Notes: generated from the sequence alone by a model not told the origin. Counted from the stretch's first letter, positions 1-5,457 are shown. The stretch: DNA of 8,822 bases from WQTU01 sp031548835 (GCA_031548835.1 JAVBQS010000106.1:1-8822); one strand, 5' to 3'. A program made the numbers and translations.

Positions 1-2
1 AG

Positions 3-671
3 AGGCGGGTACATGGCTTGTTTCCAGGCAGGAAGCAGGCACTCCAAAGTTTGGTACAAAAGAGAAAATGTGTTTATACGATAAAAATCTTTGCACTTGA
101 AGAAACAGTATTTATTTTTCTAGTTTTTAGAGGTGTCCTTATTTTATTTAATAAAGAATATTATAGGACATTAGATTTAATTGAATCTCTGGCGCTATTA
201 GGGATATGTTATCAAAAAATAACAAAATATGATAAAGCACTTGAATCAGTAATAGAAGCAATAATTATTTCTCATAAATATGGAATTGTTACTCCAATTG
301 TATTATTGGGAACAGATATTATCTTTTTGTTGAGAAAAATTATTTCTAAGGTACAAAGAGCAAGTATATATAAATATATAGATCAAGAATTTTTATTAAA
401 ATTATTATTACTGGCAAGAATACGCTCTTCTGTATATAAAGGTTTTTTTTATAATCAGAAAGAAAAATATGTAAAACTTTCTTTCCGTCAGAAATATATA
501 CTTGAGCTTTTAACCTGTCACTACACTTATAAAGAAATTGGAAAAAATGCAAATATAAAAATTACTACTGTAAGAGAACATATAAGCAAAATTTATAAAA
601 AATTGGGGGTTTCAAATTCTGAAGATGCTATTCTAAAAGCTATGGAATTAGGTTTACTGCAAAAGAATTAA
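3..671 (+). CDS. LuxR-family regulator, C-terminal part (MalT-like), 5' truncated
   Basis: C-terminal portion of a DNA-binding transcription activator. With TTG at 18 as first codon the product is 217 residues, but the frame is open to the window edge and the protein is probably larger. Residues about 153-217 form a LuxR-type helix-turn-helix: an LSFRQKYILELL start, then YKEIGKNANIKITTVREHI and a KIYKKLGV recognition end. Residues about 50-110 (LALLGICYQKITKYDKALES) look like a TPR-type helical repeat, as found before the HTH in large MalT/LuxR (LAL) regulators, which carry an N-terminal NTPase; that part lies outside the window. The first 60 bases are about 52% GC, unlike the AT-rich remainder. 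Frame 1 (YMACFQAG, positions 10-33) flows better into this frame's RKQALQSL (30-53) than the frame-3 start does, so a frameshift near base 30 is possible. The HTH call is firm; ligand and targets cannot be read. Confidence 0.8.
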   Translation, partial: RRVHGLFPGRKQALQSLVQKRKCVYTIKIFALEETVFIFLVFRGVLILFNKEYYRTLDLIESLALLGICYQKITKYDKALESVIEAIIISHKYGIVTPIVLLGTDIIFLLRKIISKVQRASIYKYIDQEFLLKLLLLARIRSSVYKGFFYNQKEKYVKLSFRQKYILELLTCHYTYKEIGKNANIKITTVREHISKIYKKLGVSNSEDAILKAMELGLLQKN

Positions 672-700
672 AATTACATTATAAAATTTTACAAAACACC

Positions 701-720
701 ATATCCATAGGATATTCTTT
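701..720 (+). terminator. Weak hairpin terminator candidate after the LuxR gene
   Basis: ATATCC (701-706) and GGATAT (710-715) form a six-pair stem with a three-base loop, followed by TCTTTTA. It lies 30 bases past the LuxR stop codon, where a terminator would be expected, but the stem is short and AT-rich, so function is uncertain. Confidence 0.35.
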
Positions 721-742
721 TATCAAATCTCTAAAATATAAT
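714..742 (+). promoter_or_regulatory. Candidate sigma-70-type promoter for the 774-3113 module
   Basis: A perfect TATAAT (737-742) lies 31 bases before the ATG of the L,D-transpeptidase-like gene. The matching -35 position (ATTCTT, 714-719, 17-base spacer) is poor, so the call rests on the -10 box and on location. A start site near 749 would leave a 25-base leader containing the GGGGGA ribosome binding site. Confidence 0.35.
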
Positions 743-773
743 ACTCAATTATAAATAGTAGATAGGGGGAAAT

Positions 774-1238
774 ATGAAAATTCTTATAGAAGCATATTTA
801 TCCAAAGGAATAATGAAAGCATTTGATGAAGAGATTCCTATTTCATGCCTTGTGCGTAATGAGATTAACCGGGAACGGAAAAGCAATGAAGTAGTATATT
901 CAATGCCTGATAAGCATCCAATCCAGCCGCGTCCTTTTCCATTAGGAGTATGGCATGTACTTGAACCTAGGGAGAGAACAGACCCATATCTTGCTCCTTA
1001 CTTTATACCAACCGATGCATATCAAATGCTGCCTGTATGGGAAATTGAAAATGGTTTATATAAAAAACCTACAGAAAAACTTATAAAAGATACAGCTTAT
1101 GGCTTCCATTACTCAACATCAAGAACAACTCAAGGTTGTATTAAGTTATTGGATAAAGATAAGCTGCTTAATCTTGTAAAAAACATAAAAGATGCTATTG
1201 GGGAAAAAATAGAAATTTATGCTGAGATAAAAACTTAA
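774..1238 (+). CDS. Small L,D-transpeptidase-like (YkuD-type) protein
   Basis: Predicted cell-wall-active protein of 154 residues. The central part (PRPFPLGVWHVLEP, residues 52-65) resembles the substrate-side segment of YkuD domains, and the C-terminal half ends in YGFHYSTSRTTQGCIKLLD (109-127). That matches the family signature of a His, then Ser/Thr-x-Gly-Cys-Ile-Arg/Lys, with Cys122 as the expected nucleophile and His112 as its partner. YkuD enzymes make or cleave 3-3 peptidoglycan crosslinks, and related folds serve as secreted effectors. The His-to-Cys spacing of 10 residues is short compared with typical YkuD proteins. There is no signal peptide or lipobox, so export would need a dedicated system or lysis. 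The start has a GGGGGA Shine-Dalgarno sequence. It leads a four-gene same-strand module with two DUF2589 genes and a toxin-like gene. Alternative: another small GC-I/L-containing peptidoglycan hydrolase-like family. Confidence 0.6.
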   Translation: MKILIEAYLSKGIMKAFDEEIPISCLVRNEINRERKSNEVVYSMPDKHPIQPRPFPLGVWHVLEPRERTDPYLAPYFIPTDAYQMLPVWEIENGLYKKPTEKLIKDTAYGFHYSTSRTTQGCIKLLDKDKLLNLVKNIKDAIGEKIEIYAEIKT

Positions 1239-1240
1239 CC

Positions 1241-1304
1241 CAGCAGTAAGATTCAAAAAATATATATTTTTGAATTGCTGATATATTTTTGCTGCATAAG
1301 CAGC
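1241..1304 (+). promoter_or_regulatory. Two tandem hairpins between the transpeptidase-like and DUF2589 genes
   Basis: ATTCAAAAA (1251-1259) pairs exactly with TTTTTGAAT (1267-1275). An outer CAGCA (1241-1245) pairs with TGCTG (1276-1280) across a five-base bulge. A second perfect hairpin, GCTGC-ATAA-GCAGC (1291-1304), follows a TTTTT run. The first stem starts three bases past the stop codon at 1236-1238 and the second ends just before the GGAGG of the next gene. They could be a partial terminator, a processing site or an attenuator setting the ratio of the upstream enzyme to the DUF2589 proteins. Confidence 0.4.
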
Positions 1305-1328
1305 TTAATTACCAGATGGAGGTAAATT

Positions 1329-1910
1329 ATGCCAGATAGTATAGCAGAACAATTTAAAGGGCTACCAATGAGCGATCTTATAGGAGCTCCTCTTACAGCA
1401 GTTTGTGATTCACAGATTAAACTTGCTCAAGCAACATTACAATTTATAAGGCAAATTGCATTTACAGATGCAGAAGGGACAAAAACCAGGCTGATTGAAT
1501 TTGATCTTGAAAGGCCTGCAGAGACACCTGATGGATACAAAACAATTCCAACACATGTTCAGGCGCCATTTCTTGGTCTTGTGCCTACCCCTGCTTTGCT
1601 TGTAGAAGATGTTAATATTGAATTCCAGATGGAAGTTGCTGCTACTGAACAAAGTAAAAGCAACACCAGTGCGGAAGTCTCATCAAAAGCAAGTGCAAGT
1701 TGGGGATTCTGGGGAGTCAAAGCTTCGGTAGAGGTTCAGGGTAAAGTAACCTCCAGCAGAGAAAATACAAGATCAACAAACCAGACAGCAAAATATCAAG
1801 TGCGGGTAAATGCACGCCAGCAGCAGCCAACCGAAGGGCTTGCAAGGCTTATGGATGTAATGGCACAATGCACAGCTCCTCTTCCTGCAACTAAACAGCA
1901 TACAACTTAA
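1329..1910 (+). CDS. DUF2589-family protein (copy 1)
   Basis: A 193-residue protein of the DUF2589 family, whose function I do not know. Recognisable family features are the N-terminal LPMSDLIGAPLTAVCDSQIKLAQAT (residues 12-36), the VPTPALLVEDVNIEFQMEV strand segment (85-103), a Ser/Ala-rich low-complexity stretch with WGFWGVKASVEVQGKV (125-140), the TRSTNQTAKYQVRVNA segment (148-162) and the C-terminal PTEGLARLMDVM (167-178). No signal peptide or membrane helix is visible; the alternating pattern suggests a beta-rich soluble or assembly protein. It starts with ATG behind a strong GGAGG ribosome binding site. The gene is much richer in GC than its neighbours (33 of 60 bases in 1801-1860). It is followed after 12 bases by a second, diverged DUF2589 gene, so the two are almost certainly co-translated and may form a hetero-oligomer. 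Confidence 0.85.
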   Translation: MPDSIAEQFKGLPMSDLIGAPLTAVCDSQIKLAQATLQFIRQIAFTDAEGTKTRLIEFDLERPAETPDGYKTIPTHVQAPFLGLVPTPALLVEDVNIEFQMEVAATEQSKSNTSAEVSSKASASWGFWGVKASVEVQGKVTSSRENTRSTNQTAKYQVRVNARQQQPTEGLARLMDVMAQCTAPLPATKQHTT

Positions 1911-1922
1911 AGGATATAAGCT

Positions 1923-2444
1923 ATGAGCGATAAGTCAGGCCAGGCAGATCAAACTTTTACAGATATACTCAAAGGAATGCAGCATGCTGTAAATACAGCA
2001 CAACAGACTCTCCAGGAGCACCAGTTTATGATAATGCAGCAATATTTTGATACAGTTACCGGCGCGCCTCATATGATGTTTATTGTACTGCCGGATGGAA
2101 GAAAAGTAGAATTTCCGCAAATTTCACTTATACCTCAATCGTTATTGGGAATTGAAGAGCTTGAAATGTCTTTTTCTGTTGCTGTTGCAAGATCTGAAGT
2201 TAAAACTTTTATAAATAAATCTGAAGATTCTCTGCCTCCTGAAACTTCCCGCTCAAGCTTTCTTGTTACTTTTGCACGCCGCCGCGCTGTTCCTGCAGAT
2301 GGCGGAGCAAAAGTTAATAAAGATAAAGAAGATAATATATCTAACAGCGATACTATAGATGTAAAAATTAAATTTAAATCAATACCATTGCCGGAAGGTG
2401 CAGCGCGTATTCAGGATATGCTTAATCTTGGAATTGGAGGATAA
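1923..2444 (+). CDS. DUF2589-family protein (copy 2, diverged)
   Basis: A 173-residue protein related to its upstream neighbour. Shared family features are the N-terminal helical part (TFTDILKGMQHAVNTAQQTLQEHQ, about residues 11-34), the PQISLIPQSLLGIEELEMSFSVAVARSE block (65-92) matching VPTPALLVEDVNIEFQMEV in copy 1, and the end IKFKSIPLPEGAARIQDML (149-167) matching PTEGLARLMDVM. An acidic and Ser/Asn-rich stretch (124-144) replaces part of the Gly/Ser-rich middle of copy 1. No export signal or membrane segment is visible. The start is preceded by AAAGGA and lies 12 bases after the stop of copy 1, so the pair is translationally linked. Tandem, unequal DUF2589 genes suggest a two-component assembly. 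Function unknown. Confidence 0.75.
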   Translation: MSDKSGQADQTFTDILKGMQHAVNTAQQTLQEHQFMIMQQYFDTVTGAPHMMFIVLPDGRKVEFPQISLIPQSLLGIEELEMSFSVAVARSEVKTFINKSEDSLPPETSRSSFLVTFARRRAVPADGGAKVNKDKEDNISNSDTIDVKIKFKSIPLPEGAARIQDMLNLGIGG

Positions 2445-2516
2445 AAACTGTATAGTTAAAAAACAATTATTAAATATTTTTATTTAAAAATAGATCTATA
2501 TATTATAGGAGCTGTT

Positions 2517-3113
2517 ATGCCTATAGATTTAAATAATATTTCAATAAATGATTATAAACATATTATAACTGATATGAGAAATGCAAGCAGTTTAACTAAC
2601 CCTTTTCATATAGTATTAATTAATGGAACAGAAAGAGTTGCTATCAATTTTGAATGTAATAATAACTATAAAATAACTAGCTATAATAAAAATGAAACTA
2701 CTGTGAATTTTACCAATTATAATTATGTGAAGAAAAAGATATGTTCATTGAAAGAAATTTTTGCAGCTTTTATTGAGAGACCAGACCAAGCTGAAGATAG
2801 TTTTGAGATTGCAAAAACAACTGTTATATTTTATTTTTCAGAAGCAGCAAGATCAAAAGTAATTAGTAAATATTGTGAAAAACATTTAAACAATTCCGGC
2901 AGTTTTTTGCCTTGCTTTAATCCTCTTGTAAATACATTTGGGCATACAATTACTTTTAGGGATGGCAAGACGCATAAATATAATTTGCCGTTAGCACCTT
3001 TTGATTATTATCATTATTTTAATTCGCAAGATTTTACTGGAGATAAAAAAGAAAAAATAGGTGATTTGGACAGGGCATGTGCTGAAGCAAATATGAATAG
3101 ATATGATAGATAA
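2517..3113 (+). CDS. Ribosome-inactivating protein-like rRNA N-glycosylase (RIP/ricin A family)
   Basis: A 198-residue protein that reads as a bacterial ribosome-inactivating protein, the family of ricin A chain and Shiga toxin A, which removes one adenine from the sarcin-ricin loop of large-subunit rRNA. The decisive segment is TTVIFYFSEAARSKVI (residues 101-116), where ricin has a hydrophobic helix then SEAARF: Glu109 and Arg112 match catalytic Glu177 and Arg180. Upstream, HIVLINGTERVAINFECNNNY (31-51) matches the ricin strands ending in DVTNAY, so Asn49 and Tyr51 match Asn78 and Tyr80. Tyr68 or Tyr70 may stand for Tyr123. NTFGHT (139-144) aligns with ricin NSWGRL, making Phe141 a replacement for Trp211. 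Residues 13-21 (YKHIITDMR) resemble the N-terminal helix. It is shorter than plant RIPs (about 250-270) and has no signal peptide, B-subunit or membrane segment. An AGGAG site precedes the ATG. It closes the module and is poorer in GC than the DUF2589 genes (18 of 60 bases in 2581-2640), suggesting a separate origin. Activity and ribosome preference are inferred, not shown. Confidence 0.78.
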   Translation: MPIDLNNISINDYKHIITDMRNASSLTNPFHIVLINGTERVAINFECNNNYKITSYNKNETTVNFTNYNYVKKKICSLKEIFAAFIERPDQAEDSFEIAKTTVIFYFSEAARSKVISKYCEKHLNNSGSFLPCFNPLVNTFGHTITFRDGKTHKYNLPLAPFDYYHYFNSQDFTGDKKEKIGDLDRACAEANMNRYDR

Positions 3114-3120
3114 TATATTA

Positions 3121-3290
3121 GACCTGTTCGATAATTCTGTTAAAAATCATTTTGCAAATATTAAATAAGTACTAATTTGTCCACAATGTATGATTTTTTT
3201 GCTAATAGCTCATAATCTTAAAAGTTTTTTTATAACCTTGGCATGATAAGCTGTGCCAAGGTTACCATTTTTTAGGTTATCGAACAGGTC
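3121..3290 (+). mobile_element. MITE 1 (170 bp, 14-bp terminal inverted repeats, TA flanks)
   Basis: A short non-coding element. GACCTGTTCGATAA (3121-3134) is the exact reverse complement of TTATCGAACAGGTC (3277-3290), and TA flanks both sides (3119-3120, 3291-3292), consistent with a TA target duplication as in IS630/Tc1-like or some IS5-like elements. A diverged inverted copy lies at 7174-7328, which proves it is a dispersed repeat. It encodes no protein, so it needs a transposase in trans. It sits six bases after the toxin-like gene's stop codon without disturbing it. Confidence 0.85.
3233..3272 (+). terminator. Strong hairpin plus T-run inside MITE 1
   Basis: An eleven-pair perfect stem (3233-3243 with 3254-3264, core AACCTTGGCA) with a ten-base loop is followed by ACCATTTTTT. 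On the plus strand this has the layout of a Rho-independent terminator and would end transcripts from the toxin-like gene. MITE 2 lacks this stem. Confidence 0.5.
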
Positions 3291-3310
3291 TATTATCTAA
3301 ATAAAAAACA

Positions 3311-3724
3311 TTAATCCAACTCTATAATTGATTTTTCCTGTGCAATCATCTCTGGCGTGAGTGTTTTTATCATAATTAAATGAATACTCACACATAATGC
3401 AATAAATAACAATAATATTTTAAGCCACAAAAAAGGAGCAAAAAACAGCGCTGAGGTTAATATAAGAACCCACAGCATTGATAATGAAATAATTTTTGTT
3501 TTTACAGTAATAGCTTTGTATTTTAAATAATTTCTTATATAACTTCCAAAGATTCTATGAGTTGTAAGCCAGATATATAAATGCTGTGAACTTTTTAAAA
3601 AACATGCTGCAGATAGTAATAGAAATGGGGTTGTGGGAAGTATTGGAAGAAATATTCCTGCAATACCAAGAAAAAGAGATATACATCCTGCTGTAATAAG
3701 AAAATATTTTTTCAAACTTATCAT
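3311..3724 (-). CDS. DUF454 (YbaN-family) inner membrane protein
   Basis: A 137-residue membrane protein of the YbaN/DUF454 family. The hallmark GIFLPILPTTPFLLLSAACF (residues 23-42) is present. Hydrophobic helices lie at about 5-28, 31-45, 78-97 and 99-119, with a charged linker (residues 46-77, including a TTHRIFGSYIRNY segment typical of the family) and a short cytoplasmic tail. The family's molecular role is not established. The start is unusual: the ATG directly follows a lone copy of the MITE end (3732-3745) plus a few bases, and no Shine-Dalgarno sequence is visible in that DNA. Its native 5' region thus seems to have been replaced by transposon end sequence. On the other side, 20 bases past its stop, lies the right end of MITE 1, so the gene is bracketed by MITE ends. 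Expression is doubtful although the reading frame is intact. Confidence 0.88.
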   Translation of the reverse strand: MISLKKYFLITAGCISLFLGIAGIFLPILPTTPFLLLSAACFLKSSQHLYIWLTTHRIFGSYIRNYLKYKAITVKTKIISLSMLWVLILTSALFFAPFLWLKILLLFIALCVSIHLIMIKTLTPEMIAQEKSIIELD

Positions 3725-3747
3725 TTTTAGGTTATCGAACAGGTCTA
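3722..3747 (+). repeat. Lone MITE terminal repeat abutting the DUF454 start
   Basis: The segment matches the right end of MITE 1 (3266-3292) apart from one missing T in the T-run: CATTTTT, AGG, then TTATCGAACAGGTC (3732-3745) and a TA flank (3746-3747). No partner left end lies beside it. It has the same orientation as the right end of MITE 1, so the left end at 3121 and this end together bound 3121-3745, which contains the DUF454 gene. Confidence 0.8.
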
Positions 3748-3817
3748 CTGTATTATTATATATAATTCTTGTTACTATATTTATAAAAAGATATAGCGAA
3801 TTATTATAATTATAAAA

Positions 3818-3857
3818 TACCTTTCCATTATATTATTATGCTAAATATGGAAGGGTA
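3818..3857 (-). terminator. Rho-independent-type terminator of the PTS EIIC gene
   Basis: An eleven-pair stem with one G-U pair (3818-3828 with 3847-3857, core CCTTTCCAT/ATGGAAGGG) has an 18-base AT-rich loop. Read on the minus strand it is followed by TTTTATAATT. It lies about 58 bases past the stop codon of the reverse-strand EIIC gene. Confidence 0.6.
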
Positions 3858-3914
3858 AAATTTAAAAAAATTATTATTAAAAAATTAATTATTGACAATA
3901 TGCAGAATAGATTT

Positions 3915-4967
3915 CTAGAGATTAAGCTTCATTTGTCCTGATTTTATCCAGCCGGCCTTTCTCATAATTTCTGATACAGTAAGGGCTATTATTGCAGGAA
4001 GCAAAAAGTAAAGTATTAACATCATTGTAATCAATTCTACAGACCCTGTTGTCTCTTTCATTGTGATCCAGGTAGTAATAGGCCCTACAAGTCCGCTAGT
4101 GCCCATTCCGCTTCCAAACGGACTGTTTTCCATTCTAAAAATCATGGTTGCAATAGGCCCTGTTATTATTGATGATATTACTGCCGGGAGCAATATCTGG
4201 GGATGCTGCAGAATATTCGGCACCTGCAGCATAGATGTGCCAAGCCCCTGGGATAAAAGCCCTGCGGTCCTGTTTTCCCTGAAACTTGCAACAGCAAAAC
4301 CAATCATATGTGAACAGCATCCTGCTGTAGCTGCTCCTCCGGCAAGACCTGAAAGCCCCATCATAATCGCAAGAGCTGCGCTGCTTATTGGAGCAGTAAG
4401 TATCAAGCCCATTACTGCAGATACTGCAATACCCATAGGTAACGGTTTTAACATAGTCATCTGGTTGATCAATTCACCTGTAGCTCTCATAAACGATGCC
4501 ATTGGAGGGCCGACCAGCGCTCCTGCTACAGCGCCAATTAAAATTGTGGCTGCCGGGACAACAAGAATATCTACCTTAGTTTTACCGGCCAGGAAATTCC
4601 CTGCTTCCACACCAATTACAGCAGCCACATATGCGCCTACAGGCCCTGCAGAAATCCCTGCAACAGAAAAAGAATATCCCAAAGCTCCTGCTACAGCTGC
4701 AGAATATATTGCAAGAGGGTGGGCTTTTAAACTAACGCCAATTGCAACACCAATAGCTGCTCCTATGACAGGAGATCTTGCTCCTGTTATTTCTATAATA
4801 GCTTTTGCAAAACTGTGCTCAGTTAAGCTGAAAACTATAAATATCTGATTTAATATAACTCCGATAATAAGAGAGCTAAAAAGGCCAAGAGCCATAGCTC
4901 CAAGAGCATCTACGATATAACGTTTTACAAATTTTTTACCCAGACTGGATATTTTTGCTTTATTCAT
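3915..4967 (-). CDS. Stand-alone PTS EIIC-like membrane protein (PTS_EIIC_2 family)
   Basis: A 350-residue, very hydrophobic protein with about eight to ten membrane segments (for example 19-44, 64-82, 85-101, 108-127, 132-154, 178-200, 258-276, 312-334) rich in Gly and Ala. Segments such as VVPAATILIGAVAGALVGPP (136-155) and AGCCSHMIGFAVASFRENR (215-233) fit the PTS_EIIC_2 family, EIIC-like integral membrane proteins found in low-GC bacteria without fused EIIA or EIIB domains. A sugar-transport or sensing role is inferred from the family name only; no EIIA, EIIB, HPr or sugar catabolic gene lies nearby, so no substrate can be proposed. The ATG start gives a natural basic N-terminus (MNKAKISSLGKKFVKRY). 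The Shine-Dalgarno sequence is weak (GGAAAAA, 10 bases upstream). It is transcribed alone, from a promoter at 5052-5080 to the terminator at 3818-3857. Confidence 0.85.
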   Translation of the reverse strand: MNKAKISSLGKKFVKRYIVDALGAMALGLFSSLIIGVILNQIFIVFSLTEHSFAKAIIEITGARSPVIGAAIGVAIGVSLKAHPLAIYSAAVAGALGYSFSVAGISAGPVGAYVAAVIGVEAGNFLAGKTKVDILVVPAATILIGAVAGALVGPPMASFMRATGELINQMTMLKPLPMGIAVSAVMGLILTAPISSAALAIMMGLSGLAGGAATAGCCSHMIGFAVASFRENRTAGLLSQGLGTSMLQVPNILQHPQILLPAVISSIITGPIATMIFRMENSPFGSGMGTSGLVGPITTWITMKETTGSVELITMMLILYFLLPAIIALTVSEIMRKAGWIKSGQMKLNL

Positions 4968-5051
4968 AAATTAGTTTTTCCATAAAATAGATTTTTTATT
5001 AAAGAAAGGTTTTGTTTATTATTAAACTATTATTTTCTTTAATTAGGATTT

Positions 5052-5080
5052 TTTATATAAGTTTTATCTCTGATTTGCAA
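5052..5080 (-). promoter_or_regulatory. Sigma-70-type promoter for the EIIC-like gene
   Basis: On the minus strand TTGCAA (5075-5080) and TATAAA (5052-5057) are separated by 17 bases. The predicted transcript starts near 5045, leaving a leader of roughly 80 bases before the ATG at 4967. Confidence 0.5.
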
Positions 5081-5254
5081 TAGTATATTTAAGAAAAAGT
5101 TAATGTTTTAAACCGGTAAAAAGCAATAAATTCTGCTATTTAAAATTTCCAGATAAAGAAGTTATATTCTAGCAGCAGACAAGATTATATTTTTATAATA
5201 AAAAAATCATACATTATATAAAGTATAATTATAAGATTACGGCTATAAAATTAT

Positions 5255-5286
5255 TTCATCATTATTCCAGAGTAAATAATGATGAA
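5255..5286. repeat. Perfect 12-bp inverted repeat in the divergent intergenic region
   Basis: TTCATCATTATT (5255-5266) and AATAATGATGAA (5275-5286) are exact reverse complements around an eight-base centre. It lies 24 bases upstream of the yjdF -35 box and between two divergent promoters, which suits an operator. Neither strand has a good T-run after it, so a terminator is less likely. Confidence 0.5.
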
Positions 5287-5309
5287 TTAGCAATTATACC
5301 TGTCAAAGA

Positions 5310-5338
5310 TTGTTATTTTTCTAAAATAAGTGTATAAA
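5310..5338 (+). promoter_or_regulatory. Promoter of the yjdF leader
   Basis: TTGTTA (5310-5315) and TATAAA (5333-5338) are separated by exactly 17 bases. Transcription starting near 5345 would give a leader of about 117 bases, enough for the structured element that precedes the yjdF start. Confidence 0.55.
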
Positions 5339-5371
5339 AATGAAAAAAATTAAAGCAAAGAAAAAACACAA

Positions 5372-5457
5372 GTTTAGTAGGTAGTCTGAACAGTTTATTT
5401 GGCTAAGTAACCATCATAAGATGTTCATTTTTGTCCCGGTATAAGTATATCAGGAGG
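5372..5457 (+). ncRNA. Candidate yjdF-type riboswitch leader
   Basis: A structured 5' leader directly before a yjdF-family gene. TGAAC (5387-5391) can pair with GTTCA (5423-5427) to close a domain containing the hairpin CATC-ATAA-GATG (5412-5423, sharing one base). A second hairpin pairs CCCGGTAT (5435-5442) with ATATCAGG (5447-5454), with one mismatch and one G-U, and buries part of the AGGAGG ribosome binding site (5452-5457), the usual layout of a translation-control switch. Genes of the YjdF family are known to follow the yjdF motif RNA, which senses azaaromatic compounds. The assignment rests on position and fold; the motif consensus was not matched base by base. Confidence 0.55.

Noticed and set aside
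2475..2492. Seven-pair hairpin between the second DUF2589 gene and the RIP-like gene
   Set aside because: The stem contains only A and T and has no following T-run, so it is too weak to call a terminator.
2517..3113. Shiga toxin operon with a B subunit
   Set aside because: The RIP-like gene has no signal peptide, and the sequence after it is a MITE, not a small secreted B-subunit gene.
4063..4848. Long open frame on the plus strand opposite the EIIC-like gene
   Set aside because: It is a shadow of the Gly/Ala-rich membrane gene on the other strand: it translates to a Pro/Ala/Ile-rich sequence with no family features and has no ribosome binding site.
5203..5219. AAAAAAATCATACATT-like stretch also found inside MITE 2
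   Set aside because: The match does not extend beyond about 17 mostly A/T bases and there are no terminal repeats nearby, so it is probably chance and not a MITE remnant.
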